A stretch of 43,314 nucleotides of DNA from Hylemonella sp. UBA6679 (lineage in GTDB: Bacteria > Pseudomonadota > Gammaproteobacteria > Burkholderiales > Burkholderiaceae_C), in NCBI GenBank assembly GCA_002454975.1, contig DKJZ01000112.1:4546-47859 (forward strand), given 5' to 3'. The translations under genes and the position numbers were made by a program. How positions within the stretch are numbered: position 1 is the stretch's first letter; the number at the start of each line of letters is the position of its first letter. The notes under the pieces are model-generated. The model saw nothing but the letters and a program-made list of their open reading frames with translations. It was not told the origin of the DNA and made no database searches. Shown in pieces: positions 1 to 7,335 of the stretch.

Positions 1-15
1 TGGGGTCTGACCCCA
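1..15. repeat. REP-like palindrome at the left edge
   Basis: TGGGGTC-T-GACCCCA is a perfect 7-bp inverted repeat around one base, lying 31 bp past the fumarase stop codon. Palindromes of this TGGGGTCnGACCCCA type are scattered in many proteobacterial genomes. A shorter relative, GGTC-A-GACC, is seen at 37848-37856. It may act as a terminator hairpin for the minus-strand fumarase gene, but there is no clear T run. The left context is cut by the window edge. Confidence 0.5.
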
Positions 16-46
16 ATTAATGTGCGCCCTGTGGAGGAGGCTTTCT

Positions 47-1597
47 TCAAGCTTTGGCCACGGGAATGGTTTTGTACTCGCCTGAGGCAATCTTTTGTTG
101 CCACAGGGCCGGGCCGGTGATGTGCGCGCTGGTGCCACCGGCATCCACCGCCACGGTCACGGGCATGTCGACCACGTCGAACTCGTAAATGGCTTCCATG
201 CCCAGGTCGGCAAAGCCCACCACCTTGGCGGTTTTGATGGCTTTGGAGACCAGGTAGGCCGCGCCGCCCACAGCCATCAGGTAAGCGCTTTGGTGCTTCT
301 TGATGGCTTCAATGGCGACCGGGCCGCGCTCGGCCTTGCCCACCATGGAGATCAGGCCGGTTTGGGCCAGCATCATCTCGGTGAACTTGTCCATGCGGGT
401 GGCGGTGGTGGGTCCGGCTGGGCCAACGGCCTCGTCGCCCACGGGGTCAACCGGGCCCACGTAGTAAATCACGCGGTTGGTGAAGTCCACCGGCAGTTTC
501 TCGCCTTTGGCCAGCATGTCTTGAATGCGTTTGTGCGCCGCATCGCGGCCGGTGAGCATTTTGCCGTTGAGCAGCAAGGTGTCGCCCGGTTTCCAGCTGG
601 CCACCTCGGCCTTGGTGAGGGTGTTGAGGTCCACCTTTTTGCTCTTGTTGTAGTCCGGCGCCCAAGCCACGTTGGGCCACAGGTCCAGGCTGGGAGGATC
701 GAGGTACACCGGGCCTGAGCCGTCCATCACAAAGTGGGCATGGCGGGTGGCTGCGCAGTTGGGGATCATGGCCACGGGCTTGGAGGCCGCGTGGGTGGGG
801 TACATCTTGATCTTCACATCCAGCACGGTGGTCAAGCCGCCCAGGCCTTGCGCGCCGATGCCCAGCGCGTTGACTTTCTCAAACAGCTCCAGGCGCATTT
901 CTTCGACCTTGCTGAGCTTGTCGCCCTTGCTGGCTTTGGCCTGCAACTCGTACATGTCGAGGTCTTCCATCAGGCTTTCTTTGGCCATGAGCACAGCTTT
1001 TTCAGCCGTGCCGCCAATGCCGATGCCCAGCATGCCCGGGGGGCACCAGCCTGCACCCATGGTGGGCACGGTTTTGAGCACCCAGTCGATCACCGAGTCG
1101 CTGGGGTTGAGCATGATCATCTTGCTTTTGTTCTCCGAGCCGCCGCCTTTGGCCGCCACGGTCACGTCAATTGTGTTGCCCGGCACGATCTCGGTGACGA
1201 TGACCGCAGGCGTGTTGTCTTTGGTGTTTTTGCGCTCGAACTCGGGGTCGGCCACCACGCTGGCGCGCAGGGTGTTGTCGGGGTGGTTGTAGCCGCGGCG
1301 CACGCCCTCGTTGATGGCGTCGTCCAGGCTACCGGTGAAGCCTTCAAAGCGCACGTCCATGCCGATTTTCAAAAACACATTGACGATGCCGGTGTCTTGG
1401 CAGATCGGGCGGTGGCCAGTGGCACTCATCTTGCTGTTGGTGAGAATTTGCGCCATCGCGTCTTTGGCCGCAGGCGACTGCTCGCGCTCATACGCACGCA
1501 CCAGGTGGGTGATGTAGTCGGCCGGGTGGTAGTAGCTGATGTACTGCAAAGCGGCGGCGATGGATTCGATCAGGTCGTTTTGGCGAAGGGTGGTCAT
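47..1597 (-). CDS. fumA: Class I (iron-sulfur) fumarate hydratase
   Basis: This 516-aa protein is predicted to interconvert fumarate and (S)-malate in the cytosolic TCA cycle. It has the full N-terminal alpha-type and C-terminal beta-type fumarase/tartrate-dehydratase domains fused in one chain, as in FumA/FumB. Three cysteines suit the [4Fe-4S] cluster: C66 in RPICQDTG, C185 in GAGWCPPG and C281 in PNCAATRH. The C-terminal half carries the YYVGPVDP and GPAGPTTATRMD motifs of the beta domain. The start ATG at 1597 gives MTTLRQ, the usual beginning for betaproteobacterial members. The length is slightly under the 548 aa of E. coli FumA but nothing is missing. It lies alone on the minus strand downstream of yqhA with 166 bp between, so it probably has its own promoter. 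The assignment to class I is firm; the exact symbol (A versus B) is not meaningful here. Confidence 0.95.
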   Translation of the reverse strand: MTTLRQNDLIESIAAALQYISYYHPADYITHLVRAYEREQSPAAKDAMAQILTNSKMSATGHRPICQDTGIVNVFLKIGMDVRFEGFTGSLDDAINEGVRRGYNHPDNTLRASVVADPEFERKNTKDNTPAVIVTEIVPGNTIDVTVAAKGGGSENKSKMIMLNPSDSVIDWVLKTVPTMGAGWCPPGMLGIGIGGTAEKAVLMAKESLMEDLDMYELQAKASKGDKLSKVEEMRLELFEKVNALGIGAQGLGGLTTVLDVKIKMYPTHAASKPVAMIPNCAATRHAHFVMDGSGPVYLDPPSLDLWPNVAWAPDYNKSKKVDLNTLTKAEVASWKPGDTLLLNGKMLTGRDAAHKRIQDMLAKGEKLPVDFTNRVIYYVGPVDPVGDEAVGPAGPTTATRMDKFTEMMLAQTGLISMVGKAERGPVAIEAIKKHQSAYLMAVGGAAYLVSKAIKTAKVVGFADLGMEAIYEFDVVDMPVTVAVDAGGTSAHITGPALWQQKIASGEYKTIPVAKA

Positions 1598-1631
1598 GGC
1601 GCAGGGCAGGGTGGAGGGGTGGTTCAGGAAT

Positions 1632-1691
1632 CACCCGCAAAACGGGTGGCGAAAGTTTAACAAGCCGCACTTTGGGGGCTCATGCCCAAAG
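1632..1691 (-). other. Two hairpins between yqhA-like gene and fumarase
   Basis: CACCCG-caaaa-CGGGTG (1632-1648) and CTTTGGG...CCCAAAG (1670-1691) are inverted repeats in the 166-bp gap. Neither has a T run on the minus strand, so they are weak as terminators for the yqhA-like gene. The first lies about 35 nt upstream of the fumarase start and could fold in its 5' UTR. No strong ribosome binding site is seen before the fumarase ATG. Confidence 0.3.
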
Positions 1692-1763
1692 CGCGTGAAA
1701 ACAAAGACAAAGGCAACTGTAAAGTCAAAGGTGCGTGGCGCAGTGCGGTGCTTAACAACAAGC

Positions 1764-2360
1764 TCAATGGTGGGCGCTGGCGTTGTGCGAGAGCAGCTTG
1801 TCGGTGTAGGCAATGGCAATCGCGCTGAGCAAAAACACAATGTGGATGATGGTTTGCCACATCAGCACCTTCTCGTCGTAATTGGCCGCGTTGATGAAGG
1901 TTTTGAGCAGGTGGATCGAGCTGATACCGATGATGGCCGTGGCCAGTTTGACCTTGAGCACCGAGGCGTTGACGTGGCTGAGCCACTCGGGCTGGTCGGG
2001 GTGGCCCTCCAGGTTCATGCGGCTGACAAAGGTTTCGTAGCCGCCCACGATCACCATGATGAGCAGGTTGGAGATCATCACCACGTCAATCAGGCCCAGC
2101 ACCACCAGCATGATGACGGTCTCGTTCAGGCTGGTGATTTCAGCGTTGCCCTTGTAGCCTATGCTGCTGACCAAAATATCCAGCGCATGGGTGCTGCCAA
2201 ACGCGGCTTCGAGCAGGTGCACCAGCTCCACCCAAAAGTGAAACACATACACGCACTGCGCAGCAATCAGGCCCAAGTACAGCGGCAGTTGCAGCCAGCG
2301 GCTGGCAAAAATATATCGTGGCAAAGGCTGAAGAGGGCGATTGGGCTGAGGTGTTTTCAT
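1764..2360 (-). CDS. YqhA/UPF0114 family inner-membrane protein
   Basis: This 198-aa integral membrane protein matches the YqhA (UPF0114, TIGR00645) family: a basic N-terminus, a first membrane segment followed by a long acidic/His loop, a second segment (VIMLVVLGLIDVVMISNLLIMVIVGG) running into YETFVSRM, and two further segments in the C-terminal half. The family's biochemical role is unknown. I chose the ATG at 2360 (MKTPQP) rather than the upstream in-frame codon at 2423, because the extra 21 residues are not membrane-like and look like leader sequence. The gene is divergent from acs, sharing a 142-bp intergenic region with it. Family assignment is confident from the conserved central segment; no function is claimed. 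Confidence 0.85.
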   Translation of the reverse strand: MKTPQPNRPLQPLPRYIFASRWLQLPLYLGLIAAQCVYVFHFWVELVHLLEAAFGSTHALDILVSSIGYKGNAEITSLNETVIMLVVLGLIDVVMISNLLIMVIVGGYETFVSRMNLEGHPDQPEWLSHVNASVLKVKLATAIIGISSIHLLKTFINAANYDEKVLMWQTIIHIVFLLSAIAIAYTDKLLSHNASAHH

Positions 2361-2502
2361 GGCGCGCTTGTGATGAGGTGGGCTGATTTTATCGGCATGG
2401 CTGCTGCCCAACTGCGCCCACACGCGATGCGGCAGAGTCAGTCACTTGTAAGCGCAAGACCTGACAGTCCGTGTGGTTTAGCTACTTTTAGGAAATTTAG
2501 AC

Positions 2503-4494
2503 ATGAGCTCCTCCTCCGCCATTGAATCTGTGTTGGTTGAAAACCGCGTCTTCCCGCCAGCAGAGGCGGTGGTCAAGGCGGCCCGCGTCTCGGGCATGGA
2601 CGGCTACAACGCCCTGTGCGCAGCGGCGGAGCAAGATTTCGAAGGTTTCTGGGCGCAGCAAGCCCGCGACAACTTGCTTTGGACCAAGCCCTTCACCAAA
2701 ACCCTGGACGAGTCCAACGCGCCTTTTTACAAGTGGTTTGACGACGGCGAGCTCAACGCCTCGGCCAACTGCCTAGACCGCCACATGGGCACCCCGGTAG
2801 AAAACAAAACCGCCATCATTTTTGAAGCCGACGGCGGCGAAGTCACCAAGGTCACGTACAAAGAGCTCTTGGCCCGCGTGAGCCAGTTTGCCAACGCCTT
2901 GCTGGCCCAAGGCGTGAAAAAGGGCGACCGCGTGCTGGTCTACATGCCCATGACGATTGAAGGCGTGGTGGCCATGCAGGCTTGCGCGCGCATTGGCGCG
3001 ACCCACAGCGTGGTGTTTGGCGGCTTCTCGGCCAAGGCCTTGCAAGAGCGTATTCAAGACGCCGGCGCTGTGGCAGTCATCACCGCCAACTACCAAATGC
3101 GCGGCGGTAAAGAGCTGCCCCTCAAAGCCATCGTGGACGAGGGCTTGGCCATGGGCGGCTGCGAGACCATCAAGAAAGTGCTGGTGTTCGAGCGCACCCC
3201 CACGGCCTGCAACATGGTGGCTGGGCGCGACATCACCTTCAGCGAGGCGTTAGACGGGCAATCCACCGTGTGCGCCCCGGTGAGTGTGGGCGCTGAGCAC
3301 CCACTGTTCATCTTGTTCACCTCGGGCTCCACCGGTAAACCCAAAGGCGTGCAGCATTCCACAGGCGGCTACCTGCTGTGGGCCAAGATGACCATGCAGT
3401 GGACCTTTGACATCCAGCCCAGCGACATCTTCTGGTGCACCGCCGACATCGGCTGGATCACCGGCCACACCTACGTGGCCTACGGCCCGCTGGCTGCAGG
3501 CGCCACACAAATTGTGTTTGAAGGCGTGCCCACCTACCCAGATGCCGGTCGCTTCTGGCAAATGATTGAGCGCCACAAGTGCACCATTTTCTACACCGCC
3601 CCCACCGCGATTCGCTCGCTCATCAAGGCCTCAGAGGGCGATGCCAAGGTGCACCCTGCGCGCTCTGATTTGAGCAGCCTGCGTATTTTGGGTTCGGTGG
3701 GCGAGCCCATCAACCCTGAAGCCTGGATGTGGTACCACAAGAACGTGGGCGGCGAGCGTTGCCCCATCGTCGACACCTTCTGGCAGACCGAAACCGGCGG
3801 CCACATGATCACCCCGTTGCCAGGGGCCACGCCGCTGGTGCCTGGCTCGTGCACCTTGCCCCTGCCGGGCATTCATGCCGCCATCGTGGACGAGGCGGGC
3901 AACGACATGCCCAACGGCTCGGGTGGCATTTTGGTGGTCAAGCGCCCTTGGCCCTCGATGATCCGCACCATCTGGGGCGACCCCGAGCGCTTCAAGAAAA
4001 GCTACTTCCCCGAAGAGCTCAAGGGCTACTACCTGGCTGGCGACGGCGCGGTTCGCAGCGCAGACCGCGGCTACTTCCGCATCACCGGCCGCATTGACGA
4101 CGTGCTCAACGTTTCGGGCCACCGCATGGGCACCATGGAAATTGAGTCGGCCTTGGTGGCCAAGACCGACCTGGTGGCCGAAGCCGCGGTGGTGGGTCGC
4201 CCTGACGACCTGACGGGCGAGGCGATTTGCGCCTTCGTGGTGCTCAAGCGTTCGCGCCCCACGGGCGAGGAGGCCAAAGCCATTGCCAAGCAGTTGCGCG
4301 ACTGGGTGGCCAAAGAAATTGGCCCGATTGCCAAGCCCAAAGACATCCGCTTTGGCGACAACCTGCCCAAAACCCGCTCGGGCAAGATCATGCGCCGCCT
4401 GCTGCGCTCGATCGCCAAGGGCGAAGCCATCACCCAGGACACCAGCACGCTGGAAAACCCAGCCATCCTCGATCAGCTCTCAGAAAACAACTGA
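2503..4494 (+). CDS. acs: Acetyl-CoA synthetase
   Basis: This 663-aa AMP-forming enzyme should activate acetate to acetyl-CoA via acetyl-AMP in the cytosol. Diagnostic motifs are the adenylate-forming P-loop TSGSTGKPKG (from T273), the DTFWQTETGG acetate/AMP signature, the YYLAGDGA and RIDDVLNVSGHRMGT hinge region, and the C-terminal KTRSGKIMRRLLR with catalytic K628. In Acs that lysine is the residue inactivated by acetylation. The length is close to typical Acs (about 650 aa). The ATG at 2503 follows TTTAGGAAATTTAGAC, a modest ribosome binding site. The gene is single, ending in a strong intrinsic terminator 40 bp later. It probably feeds acetate into the TCA/glyoxylate cycle. It is not an obvious partner of the acyl-CoA operon at 22.7-28.3 kb. 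Confidence 0.97.
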   Translation: MSSSSAIESVLVENRVFPPAEAVVKAARVSGMDGYNALCAAAEQDFEGFWAQQARDNLLWTKPFTKTLDESNAPFYKWFDDGELNASANCLDRHMGTPVENKTAIIFEADGGEVTKVTYKELLARVSQFANALLAQGVKKGDRVLVYMPMTIEGVVAMQACARIGATHSVVFGGFSAKALQERIQDAGAVAVITANYQMRGGKELPLKAIVDEGLAMGGCETIKKVLVFERTPTACNMVAGRDITFSEALDGQSTVCAPVSVGAEHPLFILFTSGSTGKPKGVQHSTGGYLLWAKMTMQWTFDIQPSDIFWCTADIGWITGHTYVAYGPLAAGATQIVFEGVPTYPDAGRFWQMIERHKCTIFYTAPTAIRSLIKASEGDAKVHPARSDLSSLRILGSVGEPINPEAWMWYHKNVGGERCPIVDTFWQTETGGHMITPLPGATPLVPGSCTLPLPGIHAAIVDEAGNDMPNGSGGILVVKRPWPSMIRTIWGDPERFKKSYFPEELKGYYLAGDGAVRSADRGYFRITGRIDDVLNVSGHRMGTMEIESALVAKTDLVAEAAVVGRPDDLTGEAICAFVVLKRSRPTGEEAKAIAKQLRDWVAKEIGPIAKPKDIRFGDNLPKTRSGKIMRRLLRSIAKGEAITQDTSTLENPAILDQLSENN

Positions 4495-4534
4495 CATCCG
4501 CCGCCCCGCTGGGGGCTGTGCGCTGGTCTTCATG

Positions 4535-4557
4535 GCCCTCCTTTGGAGGGCTTTTTT
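4535..4557 (+). terminator. Rho-independent terminator of acs
   Basis: GCCCTCC-TTT-GGAGGGC forms a 7-bp perfect stem with a 3-nt loop, followed directly by TTTTTT, 40 bp after the acs stop codon. Confidence 0.92.
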
Positions 4558-4590
4558 CTTGGTGCGCCTGGTCCTTTTGACTGGCGGGGT

Positions 4591-4657
4591 ACGTTAAAAA
4601 AATCTATCGGTTGGTGTTTGAAATTGCACTACATTTTGCTCACTATTTTTTTAACGT
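4591..4657. repeat. 12-bp perfect inverted repeat upstream of RodZ-like gene
   Basis: ACGTTAAAAAAA (4591-4602) is exactly mirrored by TTTTTTTAACGT (4646-4657), with 43 bp between. The right arm ends 18 bp before the ATG at 4676. A second small inverted repeat, ATAGT-cagtc-ACTAT (4663-4677), overlaps that start codon. The spacing and AT richness suit paired operator sites or a looped promoter, possibly for self-binding by the downstream HTH protein. That role is inference. Confidence 0.55.
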
Positions 4658-4675
4658 ATCTGATAGTCAGTCACT

Positions 4676-5293
4676 ATGTTTGGTCCACTTTGGGAATCTT
4701 CCGACGCCGAGCTTTTGAAATCATGCCGCTTCTGCTCCGGCCTGCCAGAAGCTGATTTCGCCCGCGCGCACAGCTTGTCGGTTTTGCAACTGCGCGAGCT
4801 TGAGGTCGGCGGCAATGGCCACTTTTACACCGAGTTGATCAAGGCCCGTGCGGGCATGCGCATCTTGGCCAAATTTGGGCATGCCAAGGATTTGCCGGCC
4901 GAGCTGGTGCAGCGTCAGTTGCAAACCGAGGTCAGCCATGCGCGTTACCCGGGTGCCCACATTGCGCACATGCGCAAGCGCAACCGGCGTGAAATGGCCA
5001 TGCTGGCTTCGTGCGCGGTGGTGGTGGTGGGTTTTTTGCTGGTCTTGCCGCAGCTTGAGTTGACCAGCCGCAGCAAAACGCCCAGCCGTATTTCTGAGCA
5101 GGCCCATGCCCGCGAGCGTGCCGAGCTGTTTGATGCCATGGCGCAAACGCCGCGCTTGCCGGCCAGGCCCCTGCCGGAAATCACCGTGCAAAGCCAAGCG
5201 GTGGCTGAGGTGCTGGGTGTCTCTGCCCTGGACAAGCTGCCCCCCACCTCGGCGGGTTTGAACAGCCGCGTCAGCCAAGAGCCCACCCGCTGA
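4676..5293 (+). CDS. RodZ-like small HTH plus membrane-anchor protein, function unknown
   Basis: This 205-aa protein was not matched to a named family with certainty. Residues 24-68 (from ADFARAHSLSVLQLRELE) resemble the RodZ/HTH_25 helix-turn-helix, including its LxVxxLxxLE turn and the later YTELIKARAGMRILAKFG helix. A basic patch (MRKRNRR, 99-105) is followed by one membrane segment at about 108-126, then a periplasmic tail rich in Arg, Pro and Ala. That order (cytoplasmic HTH, basic patch, one transmembrane helix, periplasmic tail) is the RodZ plan in miniature. An in-frame stop at 4664 makes ATG 4676 the first possible start, although no clear Shine-Dalgarno precedes it. The gene stands alone between two terminators. 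It could be a membrane-tethered regulator or a cell-shape/division accessory protein. Confidence 0.6.
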   Translation: MFGPLWESSDAELLKSCRFCSGLPEADFARAHSLSVLQLRELEVGGNGHFYTELIKARAGMRILAKFGHAKDLPAELVQRQLQTEVSHARYPGAHIAHMRKRNRREMAMLASCAVVVVGFLLVLPQLELTSRSKTPSRISEQAHARERAELFDAMAQTPRLPARPLPEITVQSQAVAEVLGVSALDKLPPTSAGLNSRVSQEPTR

Positions 5294-5340
5294 AAACCTG
5301 GGGCGCATGAACCCCTAGCCACTGCCGGTTGGTTTCAAAG

Positions 5341-5369
5341 ACTTGCTGCGCGCAGCAGGTTTTGTTTTA
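5341..5369 (+). terminator. Terminator of the RodZ-like gene
   Basis: ACTTGCTG-CGCG-CAGCAGGT forms an 8-bp stem with one G-T pair, followed by TTTGTTTTA. The core TGCTGCGCGCAGCA is a perfect 14-bp palindrome. It sits 48 bp past the stop codon and overlaps the presumed promoter of the next gene. Confidence 0.7.
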
Positions 5370-5396
5370 TACTGACATTTCAGTAATTTCTGAAAT
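5343..5396 (+). promoter_or_regulatory. Promoter with overlapping operator palindromes for gbsR-like/cydAB
   Basis: A TTGCTG (5343-5348) and TATACT (5368-5373) pair, 19 bp apart, forms a plausible sigma-70 promoter. Two overlapping inverted repeats cover the -10 and presumed start site: TACTGA-catt-TCAGTA (5370-5385) and ATTTCAG-taattt-CTGAAAT (5377-5396). Palindromes in this position fit autorepression by the winged-helix regulator encoded 12 bp downstream. The link to that regulator is inference. Confidence 0.6.
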
Positions 5397-5407
5397 TCAA
5401 GAAAACA

Positions 5408-5965
5408 ATGAACCTGCCACCTCTGACCCAACGTTTTGTCATGCACTTTGGTGAGATGGGCGGGCGCTGGGGCATCAACCGCACCGTTGGCCAAATTTAC
5501 GCGCTGCTGTACGTGTCGGCCAAGCCACTCAATGCCGACGAACTTGGCGAAGCCCTGGGCTTTTCACGCTCCAACGTGAGCATGGGCCTCAAAGAGCTGC
5601 AGTCTTGGGGCTTGGTCAAGCTCAGCCACCAGCCCAATGACAGGCGCGAGTATTTCCAGGCACCAGAAGATGTCTGGGCGATTTTCCGTACCCTGGCCGC
5701 CGAGCGGCGCAAGCGAGAAATTGATCCAACGCTCTCCATGCTCAGAGACGCCTTGCTGGCCCAACCCAGTGTGGCCGAAGATATCCACGCGCAAGAGCGC
5801 ATGCGCCAGATGCATGCCTTCATCGAAATGATGACCGACTGGCTCGACGACGTGCAGCAGCTTGACTCAGACACCCTGATCAGCCTCATGAAGATGGGCG
5901 CCAAGGTGCAAAAACTGCTGAGCATGAAAGACCGTGTGACCCAGGCGCTGACCTTCAAGCCTTAA
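5408..5965 (+). CDS. GbsR/MarR-family transcriptional regulator
   Basis: This 185-aa protein has the GbsR-type winged helix-turn-helix: GQIYALLYVSAKPLNADELGEALG leads into the recognition helix FSRSNVSMGLKELQSWGLVK, followed by a wing with NDRREYF (residues about 25-85). The C-terminal half is helical and probably dimerises. GbsR-group proteins bind DNA as dimers and several sense small osmolytes or metabolites; the ligand here is not evident. The gene ends 14 bp before cydA on the same strand and is preceded by overlapping palindromes, so it probably regulates itself and the cytochrome bd genes as one transcript. I see no cysteine cluster for direct oxygen or redox sensing. Confidence 0.85.
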   Translation: MNLPPLTQRFVMHFGEMGGRWGINRTVGQIYALLYVSAKPLNADELGEALGFSRSNVSMGLKELQSWGLVKLSHQPNDRREYFQAPEDVWAIFRTLAAERRKREIDPTLSMLRDALLAQPSVAEDIHAQERMRQMHAFIEMMTDWLDDVQQLDSDTLISLMKMGAKVQKLLSMKDRVTQALTFKP

Positions 5966-5979
5966 GCGAAAGACCCACC

Positions 5980-7335
5980 ATGGACCAACTCGACCCCCTG
6001 ATCCTGGCGCGCATTCAGTTTGCGGCCAACATCACCTTTCACATCTTGTTCCCCACCATCAGCATCTCGATGGGCTGGGTCTTGCTGTTTTTCAAAACGC
6101 GCTTTGCGGCCACGGGCCAGCAACACTGGATGGACGCCTACCAGTTTTGGGTGAAAATTTTCGCGCTCACTTTCGCGCTGGGGGTGGTCAGTGGCATCAC
6201 CATGAGTTTTCAGTTTGGCACCAACTGGCCAGGCTTCATGCAGACGGTGGGCAATGTGGCTGGCCCCTTGCTGGCCTATGAAGTGCTCACGGCGTTTTTC
6301 TTAGAAGCCACGATGCTGGGCATCATGTTGTTTGGGCGCGGCCGTGTGAGCGAGCGGGTGCACACCATGGCCACCTTTTTGGTGGCTGCAGGCACCACCG
6401 CCTCAGCCTTCTGGATCATTGCGCTCAATTCGTGGATGCACACCCCCGCTGGCTTTGAGATGGTCAATGGCCAAGCGGTGGTGACGAGCTGGTTGGAGGT
6501 CATCTTCAACCCGTCTTTCCCCTACCGCATGACGCACATGATGCTGGCCTCTGGCCTGACCGTGGCCTTCTTTTTGGCGGGCATCAGCGCTTACCGCTGG
6601 CTGCAAAACGACCGTGGCGCCGATGTGCGCGTGGCACTGAAAACCGGGGTGCTGGTTGCAGCGGCCTTGATTCCGCTGCAAATTGTGGTGGGTGATATGC
6701 ACGGCCTCAACACTTTGCAGCACCAACCGGCCAAAGTGGCGGCCATGGAGGGCATTTGGCAAACCCAGCAAGGTGCAGCAGCGGTGTTGATCGGCATCCC
6801 CGATGCCGCCACACAAAGCAACAAATACGAAGTGGCCATACCGAAGCTGGCCTCGTTTTACCTGACCCACGACTGGGAAGGTGAGGTCAAGGGCATCGAT
6901 GCCTTTGGCGACAAGCACCCGCCTGTAGCCCCCGTGTTCTACGCCTTTCGCATCATGGTGGGTGTGGGCATGCTGATGCTCGCGGTGAGCTGGTGGTCGG
7001 CCTGGCACTTGCGCCGTGACCGCGCCTTGAAGCCCTGGCTGGCACGCGTGCTGGTGGCCATGACCTTTGCCGGCTGGGTGGCGCTGGTGGCCGGGTGGTA
7101 TGTGACGGAAATTGGGCGTCAGCCCTGGTTGGTGCAAGGCGTGTTGACCGCGGCCCAGGCGGCCTCCAAAGTGCCAGCGGCCAACATCGCCTTCACCTTG
7201 GCCATGTATGTCACCTTGTATTTGGCGCTGCTCAGTGCGTATGTGTCGGTGGTGTTTTATTTGGCCAAGAAGGGCGTTGCGCATACTCAGCCGGCCAACC
7301 TGAACCCATCCACCCAGGAGGTGCAACATGCTTGA
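5980..7335 (+). CDS. cydA: Cytochrome bd ubiquinol oxidase subunit I (CIO type)
   Basis: This 451-aa polytopic protein is the quinol-oxidising, heme-binding subunit of cytochrome bd, which reduces oxygen to water without proton pumping and works at low oxygen or with respiratory inhibitors. H21 (NITFHILFPT), H186 (RMTHMM) and M326 (FRIMVGVGM) fit the heme ligands. The Q-loop signature starts at GDMHGLN (from about G238), and GWYVTEIGRQPW is conserved. The loop is short compared with E. coli CydA (522 aa), which is the CioA/cyanide-insensitive subtype known from Pseudomonas. The ATG at 5980 lies 14 bp after the GbsR-like gene. Its end overlaps cydB by 8 bp, indicating translational coupling. 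The symbol cioA would be equally suitable. Confidence 0.95.
   Translation: MDQLDPLILARIQFAANITFHILFPTISISMGWVLLFFKTRFAATGQQHWMDAYQFWVKIFALTFALGVVSGITMSFQFGTNWPGFMQTVGNVAGPLLAYEVLTAFFLEATMLGIMLFGRGRVSERVHTMATFLVAAGTTASAFWIIALNSWMHTPAGFEMVNGQAVVTSWLEVIFNPSFPYRMTHMMLASGLTVAFFLAGISAYRWLQNDRGADVRVALKTGVLVAAALIPLQIVVGDMHGLNTLQHQPAKVAAMEGIWQTQQGAAAVLIGIPDAATQSNKYEVAIPKLASFYLTHDWEGEVKGIDAFGDKHPPVAPVFYAFRIMVGVGMLMLAVSWWSAWHLRRDRALKPWLARVLVAMTFAGWVALVAGWYVTEIGRQPWLVQGVLTAAQAASKVPAANIAFTLAMYVTLYLALLSAYVSVVFYLAKKGVAHTQPANLNPSTQEVQHA

Noticed and set aside
734..1660. Plus-strand open frames over the fumarase gene
   Set aside because: They run antisense to an obvious class I fumarase, with low-complexity His-rich sequence and no family match.
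4543..4755. 70-codon open frame after acs
   Set aside because: It begins in the acs terminator and crosses the inverted repeat and the start of the RodZ-like gene in another frame. It has no ribosome site and no family match.
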